A stretch of 64,000 nt of DNA from Coniferiporia sulphurascens (GCA_002794785.1 NBBA01000003.1:372001-436000); one strand, 5' to 3'. Positions 37,714 through 48,766 are shown, counted from the stretch's first letter. Notes: a model not told the origin generated them from the letters alone. Program-made: numbers and translations.

Positions 37714-38469
37714 ATGTCGGACGCTCGTTATCCTTCGCACGCCCACGCCATCCCTCACGCGCACCACTACAGCACAGACAACTATGCGTATGCCTCTGCC
37801 GGCCTCGTCAACGGCCACCACCCCCACCACTCTCAGCGCCAGCCCGCGCCGTACGCCAATGCGCACGTCGTCCGTGAGGCCGACGGTCGGCCCAGCCACT
37901 CCCCTTCGTACCCGACAGGCGCGGGCGCGTATCCGATGCCGCAGCGCTCGGTGACACCGTCCCTGGCCGGCCATCCGCAGCTTGGTTTCCCTCCGGGCTC
38001 GTCCCGTCACCGTACCTCGTCGATAAGTGCTGCGCAAGCGGCAGCCCAGGGCCACTATGCACACGCGCAGAGCCCTCCCATGCCCTCCAGCAACGGCCTT
38101 CACCGCCCTCAGTCGCATTTACACGCGTCACAGCTTGCGGCCACGACGCAGCATACAGGCTACATGGACCCACACTCCCTCGTGAACCCGGTTGACTACA
38201 TGCATCGCTCCGCGACACCCGTCACGCCGAGTCCGGCAGATTATTGCTATGGCCAGGATGGTCAAATGTCTTCATCCTCACAGCGGCCATTCCCATGTGA
38301 CATGTGTGCACTGTCGTTCAATCGTCAGCATGACCTCAAGCGGCACAGGGATACCCACTCCGGCGAGCGACCATTCTTGTGCAACGGAGGCTGTGGGAAG
38401 ACCTTCACGCGCAAAGACGCGCTGAAAAGGCACCAGGTGAGGAATAAGTGCCGCTCCGTGTGCGATTGA
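37714..38469 (+). CDS. C2H2 zinc-finger transcription factor, Crz1-like fingers
   Basis: A single exon of 251 codons, choosing ATG 37714 (MSDARYPSHAHAIPHAHHY) because the in-frame upstream ATG at 37618 adds a segment unlike the rest. The first 190 residues are rich in His, Ser, Pro, Ala and Tyr with no fold, then two fingers: PFPCDMCALSFNRQHDLKRH followed by linker TH-SGERP, and LCNGGCGKTFTRKDALKRH. The second finger has an extra residue between its cysteines (CNGGC) and may be closed by HxxxxC (HQVRNKC), making it CCHC-like. The helix residues RQHDLKR and RKDALKR are those seen in calcineurin-responsive Crz1 factors, so a calcium-stress role is possible, but the long regulatory region and a clear calcineurin docking site were not seen. 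Nuclear localisation inferred. Confidence 0.85.
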   Translation: MSDARYPSHAHAIPHAHHYSTDNYAYASAGLVNGHHPHHSQRQPAPYANAHVVREADGRPSHSPSYPTGAGAYPMPQRSVTPSLAGHPQLGFPPGSSRHRTSSISAAQAAAQGHYAHAQSPPMPSSNGLHRPQSHLHASQLAATTQHTGYMDPHSLVNPVDYMHRSATPVTPSPADYCYGQDGQMSSSSQRPFPCDMCALSFNRQHDLKRHRDTHSGERPFLCNGGCGKTFTRKDALKRHQVRNKCRSVCD

Positions 38470-39411
38470 TTTCTGACGACTAGTTTCAGCTGGTTAAAAG
38501 CTGCGGCCGTACAGAGGACTGATCCCGAGTGTAACCGATGTCTGAACTGAACAACCTTTTTCGTACCCTTGATGACCTGCGTTCTCAACCGCTAATCTCT
38601 CGCGTCCTCCTTTTGTTTAACTAGCAACTATTTTTGTATTGCTCTCTTATTGGTCTTTTTAATCTTTCTCGCACTGGATTCTCGTCTCAGGAAGGCTGGA
38701 GGACGGTCTCACTAGCTTCGGATTGAACATAGACTTTACTCCGGAACCCCCCACCCCTCTTCTCATGCCGTTAATACTGTAGCAGACGTCATATAGCACC
38801 CGATAATCTACAAAGAATTAATATCCATTTACTTCCCTCGCGCGTGTCCTCAGCGGGCCTGTGATATGCTTTGATGCTCGGTATCTTCGGTGACTTCCCT
38901 GCGCAGGGGCTCATCTCATACAGCCGTTGCCCTGCACGATCATGCCGCATGTCGCGAAGGCGATGCTTCCGCCCTGTTTCTGCTGCGACGCCAGGGGAGG
39001 GTCAGAGTGCGGCCTTCTGCTATTAAATTTGATCGCGGGGACGCGGCGCACCACTAACTGTGCATTCACGCAGGTCGTTTCGCGCCGCGCCCACGATTAA
39101 TGCGACAACTACGGCTACGGCTACGGTTCCGGCTCCACACCAGCGCCAGCGCCAGCGGTCAAGTCAGCGGTCAGCGGCGAGAGAAGAAAGAAAAAAGGTG
39201 TGTCTAATTGCTGAAGCGTCCGTCTCGGAAACCCTCCGCGTCCGAAGGGCTCGCTGGTTGATGGTGTTACTGTATGTTTATGGTGTATTGCAGCATTTCC
39301 TTTTTGATTTGATGAGAGTACACGATGCACGATGATGTGTCTAGTAAGTACGTGCCGAGAGCTTTCTCTCCGACTGCCCGTCTATCCCCGTCCCTGCCCC
39401 CCCGGACGCGT
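38470..39411. other. Convergent 3' region
   Basis: 942 bases between the stop codons of the plus-strand zinc-finger gene and minus-strand NAA50. No gene seen. Contains short GGCTAC and GCCAGC repeats near 39110-39160. Confidence 0.5.
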
Positions 39412-40327
39412 TCATGCTGCCGGACTTGCTTCGTCCGGCCGCCCGTCCGCAGCACCGTCCGGATGCACCCTGTATTCGAGTATCCACGCGTCGCGCGGCT
39501 CGATCTTCTTGTAATAGTCCTGTAATCACGATTCGTACATCGTACACCAGCGCGTCTCAGTCTCATAACAAGGGCAAAGGCATGAATGAAAGAAAAGAAG
39601 AAAAAACTCACGACCGCGCGTCCTGTCTCGACGAACCCGTGGCGCTCGTAGAACCGCCGCGCGTCCGCGTTCGAGACTTGCACGTGGAGGTAGATGCCCG
39701 CGATCTTTGGCTTCGCGCTCGCGCGCGCGGCGTCGAGAACGTGCTGGAGGCTTTTCGCGCCGATGTTACGCGACCTGTACGGCTGCACAGGCGGGCCAGT
39801 CAGCGAATCCGGACGTGCGAGCAGAAAGGAGGAAGGATCTCGTACTGCGAGCACGCCCATCGTCATGAGGTAGAGCTTCGTCTCTTCGTCCTTTTTCTCC
39901 AGCCGGCAGCAGATCGTGCCGACGGGCACATCGTTGAGGTACACTGCAGACCCGTGTTAGCGTTTAGTTTCAGGTTCGGTTTCATATTTTAGCTTTTCGT
40001 CTCCGTCTCCACCTCCATCTTCATCCATCCCAATCGAAGGGAAAGAGAGAGGGAGTGAATGGAAGTTTTATAGCAATAGCACGAACCAAGTTTGCAGAAC
40101 TCTTCGACGTCGGGAAGGAGGATGTCGCGGTAGAACCGCTCGCTGTACTTTACGGGGAAGAGGGTGCTGTTGAGGACTCTGACGGTGCCGAGGTTGTTGT
40201 TGTTGACGGAGAAGAACGAGATGCGCTCGGCGGGCCGCTCGTGTTCACGTTCGCGTTCGCGCGGCGGCGGCGGGGCTTGAGCTGCCTCAGGCGTTGTGGA
40301 GGAGTCGGAGGACATAGTATGACTCAT
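39412..40327 (-). CDS. naa50: N-alpha-acetyltransferase 50 (NAA50/San)
   Basis: NAA50 acetylates protein N-termini, mainly Met-initiated ones, as part of or beside the NatA complex on the ribosome. The start is ATG 40327 or 40315 (MSSDSSTTPEAAQAP). A Pro/Arg/Glu-rich leader (REREREHERPAER) precedes FFSVNNNNLGTVRVLNSTLFPVKY and SERFYRDIL, the NAA50 substrate-site region. After an intron comes YLNDVPVGTICCRLE, LYLMTMGVLA, intron, PYRSRNIGAKSLQHVLDAA, IYLHVQVSNADARRFYERHG and FVETG, then a last exon DYYKKIEPRDAWILEY. The acetyl-CoA loop, normally RxxGxG/A, reads R-S-R-N-I-G: the first glycine is asparagine. The catalytic Tyr and His of NAA50 (the Tyr-rich LFPVKY and HVQVSN) are present. Length about 200 residues. 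Confidence 0.9.
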
Positions 40328-40572
40328 AAGGGCTGATGCGCCCACACCCGCTACGACCCAGATCCGAGTCCTAACCTTATTTCTACCTAAACAATCGTAT
40401 CGTATTGTATGTAAATTAAATCCGTGCAAGCCGGGCGAAAAAGGTGATCTTTTTATAAAGCATGTAGTACATCCAGATTGCGAGCGCGGATGGCTGGTCC
40501 GTACCACCGAACCACCGAGCGCCGTCGGATTCAGCTGTCACTGAGGGGAGCGTTCTGAGTGAGAGCCTGAGC

Positions 40573-40585
40573 GGGGGGGGGGGGG
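40573..40585 (+). repeat. Poly-G tract
   Basis: About 13 consecutive G residues just upstream of NAA50; length may vary or be mis-called in assembly. Confidence 0.8.
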
Positions 40586-41235
40586 CCGCCTTGCGCTCGT
40601 ATTATTATGTGCCCTTAATATACACCACCCCAGCTGCTCATCTGTCCCGCGCAGAGGCAGAGGAGGACGGAGGGAGGGGAAGGAAACACCACTTACGACA
40701 CTCCAATCGCGATGGTCATTTATCGCGTATACGTTTCGAAATTCACGCACACCGTGACTTGCCGGCACTCTCCAATCGCGATGCACACCACGTAAGGACT
40801 GGCTGGCCCTCTGCGAATCTAGCGTCGATCTGGGTTCTGGAGAGAGGCCTAGGGGTCGGTTGCCGGAAGCCAGGCCAGGCCCGGGGTCACTTTTTGAGCG
40901 CTAACGGGCGGTCTATAGCCAAGTTAGCAGGGACACACGGCGGGCGGGATTGCATGATCATCAAGCTCCGAGTCTCGTCACCCCACCCTTTACCTCACTC
41001 TTCACTCTTCTCTTTTGGCCCGCAGCGCAATCGAGATTAATATTGTAGTATACATACTTATAACTTATCATACTACAGTATACAACTTGAAGGCCCGGGT
41101 CCCAGTTGCGCGGCTATCTCCATCATGGAATCACGGTGCCGGTGCACCCGAGTGGCCCACGATACCCGAAAGGTTTACGGCCCCCCTCCAGATGTGTTTC
41201 GCGTATACCGTAAGTACTGTATGTATACAGCACTG

Positions 41236-41277
41236 TATCTATATCTATATCTGTATCTGCATCCGTATCCGTATCTG
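41236..41277 (+). repeat. Degenerate hexanucleotide tandem repeat (TATCTN type)
   Basis: About seven imperfect six-base units, TATCTA, TATCTA, TATCTG, TATCTG, CATCCG, TATCCG, TATCTG. A microsatellite with drifted copies. Confidence 0.8.
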
Positions 41278-41343
41278 CAGTATCTGCCACAAAGAGCGCT
41301 TAACACCCCTACAGTCGTAGCTCCGACCGTCCCGGCAATCCGC

Positions 41344-41368
41344 AGGTCAGGTCAGGTCAGGTCAGGTC
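41344..41368 (+). repeat. (AGGTC)5 pentanucleotide repeat
   Basis: Five perfect copies of AGGTC in a row, outside any recognised gene. Confidence 0.9.
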
Positions 41369-41962
41369 TCGTTGAGGGGGAGCCGCCGGGGAGCGACTCG
41401 GAGAGCAGTCCATTACATGAACTGCGTCCACGTCGTAATTATACTGCGTTATTTAATTAGATAGGGTCACCCTCGCGGCTAGGGCCACCCATCGCCAATA
41501 TACAGTAAAACTATAAACCTCTCCCCCCGGGACGCACCTGACATGAGATCGCATCGTATCGTGTTGTATCATATCATATCGTTTCGGCACTTGACTGTGG
41601 CCGGATTGCAGAGCAGCACTCGTGGTCAGGTAGAGATCTATGCGGTCCGCACTATTTTATTTTGTTTTGAATAGAGCGATATGATGTGATGACAGGGGCG
41701 AACATTGCAACAGCGGCTACAAATACAAAACGGAGGAGAGATTACAAACACAGACACACAGCACTGAACACAACAACAGAATGCGTTAGACAGGTCGAGA
41801 TTTCATGCAAGAGGGAGTTTTCGTGAGCGGGGACAGCGTCCTGATGCGATATACCTTGCAGAGCACCACAAAAACCAACGTTAATATTACAGACCAATGA
41901 AATGAAACGCAGAACGCACCTTCAAAAAAAACACATAAAAATACACCGTCAAATCAACCCGC

Positions 41963-42886
41963 TCACGTCTCCTTCCTCCAACTCTCGCGTTCAGGTTTCT
42001 CCTTCCTCATTTTCGGTTTCGTCTTCATCGGCGAGCGCGGCGGCTGCCCTTGCCCAGGCCCAGACTGTCGGGCGAGCGGCTGGAGGTACACGTCGTCGAA
42101 CGTGCGGAACGTGCAGCGGCCAAAATCATCATGTTCCGCGCGCATCGCCCAAACGCAGTGCCAGCGACGCCCACCAACAAACCGGAACGCAAGCGCATCA
42201 TGGCTCTGGTCCCATCGGTGCCCGGCGTCTGCGTCCCATCCGCCCGCACCCGCACCCGCTTTCGTATTCGTACCCGCATCCGCGTCGGTACCGGTGCGAG
42301 CCCGCTCGTACGCCTTGTCCGCGAGCCGAATGCGGGCGCAGCCCTGCACCACAAGCTCAACAGCGGCGTGCCCTCCGGGAGGGTCGAACAGCCTCTGCAG
42401 CGCGTCGTCCATCTCCAGCACGCTCCCCTCACCCGCACCCGCACCCGCACCCGCGCCACCAACTTGAAGCCGCGGCCGTACCCTCGGGTCATACCCATCC
42501 ACGCGCACCTGATACGCAGTCCCATCTCCAAAACTCATCGTCACAGCCGGGTGACCCGCCGAGCGATGAACGTGCGTCAGGACCTTCCCCACGAGGACCT
42601 TCGGGTCGACGCCGATGGGCTGCTGCGTCTGGGTCGTCTGCAGAGGCGCCGGGCGAGTACGAGTACGAGTCGTACGCGTCCCCAGCGGCTCGAAGGAGGA
42701 GTTGGAGGAGGAGTCCGTTGTGGAGGAGCCTGAGGACTCGGAAAAGGAGCTCACTGGGCTAGTCAATGTCGTCATGGTGTCCGAGTCGTCGGATGGCAGC
42801 TGCTCGACGACTGGGGATAAGGGATGTATAGACTTTGAGTTGTCCATGGCTATAACCCAGCCGTCTCTGTCGACTATTGGCGTCAT
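41963..42886 (-). CDS. Hypothetical protein with Gly-Ala repeats
   Basis: A single open frame of up to 307 codons (ATG 42886, or 42847 giving MDNSKSIHPLSPVVEQ). The N-terminal third is Ser/Thr-rich (SSFSESSGSSTTDSSS). A folded-looking core reads DPKVLVGKVLTHVHRSAG, HPAVTMSFGDGTAYQVRVD, GYDPRVRPRLQVGG, MDDALQRLFDPPGGHAAVE, and later WHCVWAMRAEHDDFGRCTF with TFDDVYLQPLA. Within it lie Gly-Ala stretches encoded by CACCCG-type DNA repeats (GAGAGAGEG and KAGAGAGG). The C-terminus is basic and charged (KTKPKMRKEKPERE). I know no function; the core may be a small domain shared by Agaricomycete uncharacterised proteins. Two long frames on the opposite strand overlap it, but the DNA-repeat composition explains them, and only this frame has a plausible folded core. 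Confidence 0.6.
   Translation of the reverse strand: MTPIVDRDGWVIAMDNSKSIHPLSPVVEQLPSDDSDTMTTLTSPVSSFSESSGSSTTDSSSNSSFEPLGTRTTRTRTRPAPLQTTQTQQPIGVDPKVLVGKVLTHVHRSAGHPAVTMSFGDGTAYQVRVDGYDPRVRPRLQVGGAGAGAGAGEGSVLEMDDALQRLFDPPGGHAAVELVVQGCARIRLADKAYERARTGTDADAGTNTKAGAGAGGWDADAGHRWDQSHDALAFRFVGGRRWHCVWAMRAEHDDFGRCTFRTFDDVYLQPLARQSGPGQGQPPRSPMKTKPKMRKEKPERESWRKET
42430..42453 (+). repeat. (CACCCG)4 repeat inside coding sequence
   Basis: Four perfect six-base copies; on the minus strand they encode alternating Gly and Ala, so length change by whole units would keep the frame. Confidence 0.85.
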
Positions 42887-43322
42887 TATCGATGTCGTTG
42901 TCTGAGAGGAGGAGGGGTTGCCACAGGCTCAGAAGATCATACTAGCTTTGGTGGCTTAGCAGCGAGTGCCAAAATATTTGGTCACGTGTTTGGTGCACAA
43001 GGCAGCGCCCGCCGTTCCGTTTTAGGAAAGAAAGTATTACGGAATTTATTTGGTCAGCTATCAAAGTACAAATGATGTGGGTGCTAGAGGAGGGCAGACA
43101 GGGGAAGTGAGCAAGTATACAGTAGTACGTGTCAAGTCGGCACAGCAACACAAAGAGGATAACAGCAACAGCAACACGCATAATTATTATAAACTTTCCG
43201 GTATTAGTATGCAGTAGTTCCGAAATTTCACTTTTGCTCGGGGTCGTAGTGTCCATTTGAAAGTGACCGCATACGCTGTGTGTGTGTGTGTGCCTCGGTG
43301 AAAACCCATCGCGCCGTTTCTT
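42887..43322. other. Spacer with (TG)n run
   Basis: 436 bases; no gene recognised. A TGTGTGTGTGTGTGTG run lies near 43276-43291. Likely the promoter of the minus-strand hypothetical gene and 3' region of the MAPKK gene. Confidence 0.5.
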
Positions 43323-45268
43323 TCAGCTTGTCGCTGGTAGTTCGATGCGCCGGAGCGCACCATCGTGTCGGGTGCTGTAGCCCACCGGGGCAGAGGCCGC
43401 CGCACGCGCCGCGTACACGTTCATGGCATGCGACGTCGGTGTCTTCAGCTGTCCGTTCGAGGAGGCGAGTCGGTTGCTGGTGACCCCTCCTCGGCGGGAT
43501 CGTGTCGGCTCGAGCTCGGTCTGGATGCCCTGCAAAGTTCGTGGTGTTACTACGGTAAGCGCAATTTTGCAAGGATTCGGAGCGAACATGACTGTACCCC
43601 TCCCGCTTTCGCGTCTTCGGCCAGCCCCACACTTGTCGGATCCAGCTTGCCATCCGCACCTCCTTCTTCATGTTCTCCACCAGCCACGGGTGCGATAACA
43701 TTTCTTTCGGAGTGGGACGGTCAGCAGCGGCTACGGTGAGTCTGAGGAACGACGTCAGTTCCGTGTGCAGACACTAGGCAAGCCTATTTCGGATCATACG
43801 TTAATTTGATAAAGAGCTTCATGCTGTCGGACCACTGCACGTCCTCTTCATCCTCTAGGCTCGGCGGCTGACAGGAGGTGTCAACTAATGCTATGATGTA
43901 GTGAATTGAAAGGAACTTACGTCGCCCTGAGTGATATAGAAAATAAGATCGATAGGACCGACTTCATGAGGGAACGGAAACTTGTTCGTCACGAGCTCCA
44001 ATAGCGACAGACCAGCAGACCAAACATCGGCCCGAATCGAGTAGCTCTGGCCGCTTATGCGCTCAGGCTACGTTGGAGCGAACACGGGACGAAAACCCAT
44101 ACACAGGTCAGTTTTAATTTATCGGGCGTGACCCAAGCAAAAAAAGGAGGCGTGCGTACCGCCATGTAGAAGCTCGTCCCAGTGAATGTATCCGCCATAG
44201 AACCAATCAGCTCTCCAGACACGCCAAAGTCGCAGAGCTTGACCACGCCTTCGCGGGTAATTAGAATATTCGACGGTTTAATGTCACGATGAATTATTTT
44301 CATCGTATGCAAATATGCGAGACCTTCAAAGATCTAAAAGAGGGACGATAAGGGCGGGAAACGCGAGTGAGGAAAGGCAGGAAACTCACCCCTTCTGCTA
44401 GTCGTCCAGCGACCTTCTCGCTGACCCTTCCACCAAACTCTTTGATGCGCTTGCCGACAGCCTCCAGGCTGCCGCCCTCGCAGACCTCCATCAGGACGTT
44501 GACCTCGCTGGACGAGGGGGAAATGTAGGCGCCGTAGAAATGGCAGATGTTCTGATGGACCGTGTTTTTCATGAAGGACAGCTCGCGGACGAGCTGCTTG
44601 GGCGGTGTCTCGCGGGTCGTGATCGTTTTGCGGGCGAGGATACGGCCAGTCTTGCGCTCGCGGACCTTATGCACTGCACCGCCTGCACCCTCGCCGAGGC
44701 GCAGAAGGTCCTCGAACATGTCGTCCGTCCAGTCCTCCTGGCCATAGACGGGCGCGTGGACCTCCTCGGAGCTGATCTCGTTGATGGTACGACGGATGGA
44801 GGACATGTCGTCCATAGGCGCAGGAGCGGCTCTGGGCGCGTTACCCGGGTACGAGTTTGGCGTAGGGGACGGAGAGGACTTTGGAGGCAGGTCTTTGCAG
44901 TTGATGGTAGGATTCTGGGGACGGATCGTGGGCTGATCGGTGCTCTCGAAACCGGAGGAGATGGAAAGGGGCCCGCCGTAGTAGTTGTAGGTAGGGGAGT
45001 CGCTGTCGTTGCTGCGGTTGCAACTCTGGCCTGCACTGGGGACGGCAGCGTTTATGGAGAGCTTTGGAGCGGCGGGGCGTGGACGCTGGCGGGTGTTTGG
45101 GGGGTAGAATGCGGTAGAGGGAGCGGGAGACGCGTCGGGGACGACGAGGGAGAGGGCAGGAGTCGGCCTGCGAATGTTGAGGGGGGCAGTCTCGGGAAGG
45201 GCGAAGGGCGCGGGGGAGGGCGAGCGCTGGAGGGTACGGGGACCGCTGGGGCGCTGAGGGACGGTCAT
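43323..45268 (-). CDS. MAP kinase kinase, cell-wall-integrity (Mkk1/2) type
   Basis: Dual-specificity kinase that activates a MAP kinase. ATG 45268 gives [19 protein letters not shown], opening a long Pro/Ser-rich region of about 180 residues. The kinase domain follows [20 protein letters not shown]: catalytic Lys in [68 protein letters not shown] with the S-x-x-x-T activation sites, [30 protein letters not shown], and [34 protein letters not shown] fits the Mkk1/Mkk2 branch, better than Pbs2; Ste7-like remains possible. The tail [12 protein letters not shown] is followed by an intron and a last exon ending RRIELPATS at 43323. At least six introns. Predicted to act downstream of Bck1 and upstream of Slt2-type MAPK, by homology. 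Confidence 0.88.
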
Positions 45269-46800
45269 GGCGGGGAGGCGGTGGGTGGAGGACGAGGGCG
45301 ATGAGGAGAGAGATAGAGGGAGGAAGGGGATGCGGTTGCTGGGAGAGGGAGAAGGCAGGACAGTGCGCCACAATAAATTGGAGAGTCGGAAGCGACGAGT
45401 TCTTATATATATATGTATGCGGATGTGACAGCGTGTATGGGAGAGATGAGTAGTAATTTGTAAAGTAGTAAGCAATAGAAAGAGAGTAGTATTTTAAGAG
45501 GAGGAGAGGAAGTGAGGGGGAGAGCCCAGTGCCCTTCCTTTAGAAGAGCCCATCCGAGGTGCGCGTACATACCCATACGATGCGACACACTCGGGGTCCA
45601 ATTCAAGCAGAGTCGACGCACGGACGGCCCGCCATGAGCCCTCGCTGGCCGTCGGACGACCCATCGATGCGAACGCGGCTACCTGTCTTCTCTGTCAAGC
45701 TGTATGTGGGTTTCGAAGACGTCTCGTACCGGGCAACTACGGGGGCCGACGGTCAACGACGCGCCCTCCGGTGTCCACACAGCTCCCCGGCACGTAACAG
45801 CCGTGGGAGCACTGATGGCCGGCCGTGCCGAGAGTCGGCGAGCGCCTGCCCCGACCTGCGTGAAAGATGCGCTCATATGGGGAACTGCATTGAGAAGGCC
45901 TCGACAGGGGCACCAAGGTCAAAGCGACGTTGTTTGGGAAGTTGCGAACCGTAAGGGCCGTAACCAACTCTCCCAACAGTGGCAGTGTACCTCGGTGCGC
46001 GATCGACCAAACCTTGCTCCCTTGCTCCCTGTCACTCCTGCACAACGCTCAACTTCACAATATTCCCCGATGTTCCCCCGGAACCCCGTCCTCGTTGGAA
46101 CGACGAGGACGGCGTCCAGAACGCCCGCAGGGAACGAGGTACGGGTGGCACAGTCCATCGGCTGCCGTCTCGCCCTAGGCCTTTCCACTCACCGCCACCG
46201 CCGATCATTCTCCTTTTCGCTCGCTGCGTCATCCCTCCAGCGATTGTTTTCCTTTCCTCGACGAAGACGACTGTGCTCGTCCTGCGGAACCAGGACACCC
46301 AGACCCACCGCCACTGTCGATCTCCTTCGTCATCCATTAAAAAAGAAATGGAGAGCAGCAACGTCGGATCCTCACCGCAGGCCGATCCCTCCTATCGATA
46401 CTCCCCCGTGACATCACCCATGTCCACTACGCAGTTTTAATAGATGGTCAATCAGTACTACTAGTACTCCCAGAATATTAATGCCCCCGCCGGAACATCA
46501 TCGTTCCTTGCTCTCTACCCATCGCCCAAATATCCCCCGCAAGAAGCACAATGCGGGTCTATGAAGTACCGCTGCAAGTGATAAATTGCGATTGCGCATT
46601 CGGGCTTTCTTGATTACTCGCCCCATACCTCCGCCAGCTCTTCACTTTCTGCTTTCGTCTCCCTACTCTCTGCCATGATTGCGTAATTTGTTACATAATC
46701 ATCATTCCAGGGAACATCACACCCATAACGGGCCGCTGAGCCGCGGCTCTGCCAATCGCCAATATGATTAACCGCTACTCGCCCTCTGCACCTCGCAAGC
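45269..46800. other. 1.5 kb gap between MAPKK and nucleoside hydrolase
   Basis: No gene supported. Overlapping frames of 100-235 codons on both strands (for example 45704-46411 plus) are GC-rich but show no domain or consistent codon pattern. A (TA)n run lies near 45404-45414. Divergent genes flank it, so both promoters are here. Confidence 0.5.
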
Positions 46801-48766
46801 ATGCCTATCCCAGTTATAAGTCCGACTTTTGTTCTACCACCTGCGCACAGATGTTCAACGTATTTCTGCAGTCGACACTGATCCTGGCGTGGACGATATC
46901 GTCGCTCTGTACGCTGAGCTAATTCGGTGGTTTCTGGCTTATCGCTAATTACTGCTTCTAGCCTCTATGCTCTAACGTGTCCTGAGCTGGAGATTTTGGC
47001 TATCATCGTCTCGTTCGGTGAACGCCTTTCCTGTGTAGAAAGATTTACCCAGCTGACGAATACTACCAGGAAATACAGACGTTGACGCATCGTAGTGAGC
47101 GACCACTTCGAACCGCATACAGCCTACAGCCTGACCCGCGTAAAAGCAACAACGTCCTCAAGTTGTACGACACCCTCGCAAGGCACTTTGAACGCTTCCC
47201 CGCTGACCGCGCGCGTTTCCCTGGCTTCGTGGCCCGCCCGTTCCTTGCGCGCGGAGCACATGCGCCCCTGGAGGGTGAGCTCCATAGCGCGCAGTACTTT
47301 CATGGCAGGTACGTTTAGCTTTTTTCTCCTTACTCTAGATCTGCCCCTCCTACTGACCCACGCACGATCACGATAGAGACGGACTGGGCGACATCTCGAC
47401 GAGGCATCCTGACATCCTCACGGACGACGGGCTCGCGCACGTACGCCCGACCTCTACGCCCGGACACGAACTCGCGCTCGAGCTCCTCCGCAAGCATGCC
47501 CCGCGCACGGTGACGTACATCGCGCTCGGACCGCTCACGAACCTCGCATTGATGCTACGGCGCGACCGCGCGGCGTGCCACGCGCGCATTGGGCGCGTCG
47601 TCATTATGGGCGGCGCGCTCGACGTCCCTGGGAACACGAGCCCCGTTGCGGAGTGTACGTCCCTCTCTCTCTCCCTTTCCCTCTCTGCGTCCTTTCGTCG
47701 GATGTATACGCTCGGATGTATTCGTGTCTGACCCCCCGTAAAAAAACAAAGTCAATTTCTTTGCGGACCCGTACGCAGTTAAAGAAGCTCTCATCGACAC
47801 GGACACGGCGCTCCCGCCCGACCGCATCTTGCTCCTCCCGCTCGACATTACGACGCCTCGCGAGCTCTCGTTCCCCCTGTACGCTGCGCGCGTCGACCCC
47901 GCGTTTGGTACCGTCCTACCAGGCGAGCCGGGGAGGCACACCTTGGAACCTCAGCTCCCGCCTCCGCTCACGCATTTCACGAGCGCCTTCTTCGAGCGCA
48001 CGCGCGAGGTCATGCTTGAGTTTGGGAAAGACGCGATGGAGTGCGTACTATCCCCCCTCCCCCCTCTCCATTTTTTTTCTCGTACTCGTTACGCTCGGCC
48101 TATCAACTTAATCAAAACTTATGAACTTCGTTATCCCCAGGCTGCACGACGTCGTCGCAGTGTGGTGCGCGGTGCACAACTCACCTCGGCCCGACGGGCC
48201 TCCCGTCTCCGCCGCCGCCTCCGACCTCGACCCTGACCTTGCGCTTCAAGACGGCTGGGAAGCGCGCTACAGGTTATTCCAAATCGAGAGGCAAGTACAT
48301 TACTTCTACCCCCCCGCCTCCCCCCGGTGGTGGTGCCACCCTCCCAGCGGAACACTAACACAAACGCACGCCTGCGCCTACGAAAACACACAGAACCGGC
48401 GAGCTCACGCGCGGTATGCTCGTCGTGGACCGACGCGACGAAATCGCCGAGGTCGCCGGCAATGCGAGCGCCGCACTCCCACTCCCGCACGTGGCCCCAA
48501 CCCCAGCCCCAGCCCCAGATCTGGAAAAGCGTTTCCGGACTGGAGATAACAGAGCAGAGGTCCAAGCGGCGCTGGACCGCGCAGTAAAACACGACATCCC
48601 TGCGCCCGTGCAAGTCGAGCTCAAGCCTCTGGACGTGGACGTAGACGTCCCACACATAAACGTAAATCAAAACCCGCGCCCGCACAGGGGCATCGCGTGC
48701 ATAGTACGCACGCCTGGCGCCGACACGCTCGTCTCTTCCATGCTTTTAAACATCTGGGGGGTCTGA
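46801..48766 (+). CDS. Inosine/uridine-type nucleoside hydrolase
   Basis: Cleaves the N-glycosidic bond of nucleosides in salvage. ATG 46801 gives MPIPVI, and after the first intron (ending TTCTGCAG) the calcium-binding motif IDTDPGVDDIVALLYAL. Following exons read CPELEILAIIVSFG, DVDASYSNVLKLYDTLAR, YFHGRDGLGDIST, TVTYIALGPLTNLALMLR, RVVIMGGALDVPGNTSPVAE, FNFFADPYAVKEAL, ILLLPLDITTPREL, and LHDVVAVWCAVH, which supplies the last conserved Asp/His. The substrate-pocket segments and all metal ligands appear intact. The C-terminal part carries an extended region of about 150 residues beyond the usual core, ending NIWGV at 48766. The 46980-47100 region holds the intron before DVDASYSN. Cytosolic by lack of signal peptide. 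Purine versus pyrimidine preference cannot be read from sequence. Confidence 0.92.

Larger units (their letters stand above)
40328..41962. other. 1.6 kb spacer with simple repeats
   Basis: No gene recognised. It holds the NAA50 promoter, a G run of about 13 bases (40573-40585), a hexanucleotide array of TATCTA/TATCTG type (about 41236-41277), five AGGTC units (41344-41368) and degenerate CGTATC/CATATC repeats (about 41552-41585). The right end is presumably the 3' region of the minus-strand gene at 41963. Confidence 0.55.

Noticed and set aside
41902..42762. Long plus-strand open frames (up to 286 codons)
   Set aside because: Arg/Pro/His-rich translations of the CACCCG repeats, opposite the better-supported minus-strand frame.
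44540..45304. 254-codon open frame on the plus strand
   Set aside because: Antisense to the Pro/Ser-rich part and early kinase domain of the MAPKK; no motif of its own.
45704..46440. Plus-strand frames of 150-235 codons
   Set aside because: Arg/Pro/Ser-rich and mutually overlapping; no conserved motif, probably GC-driven.
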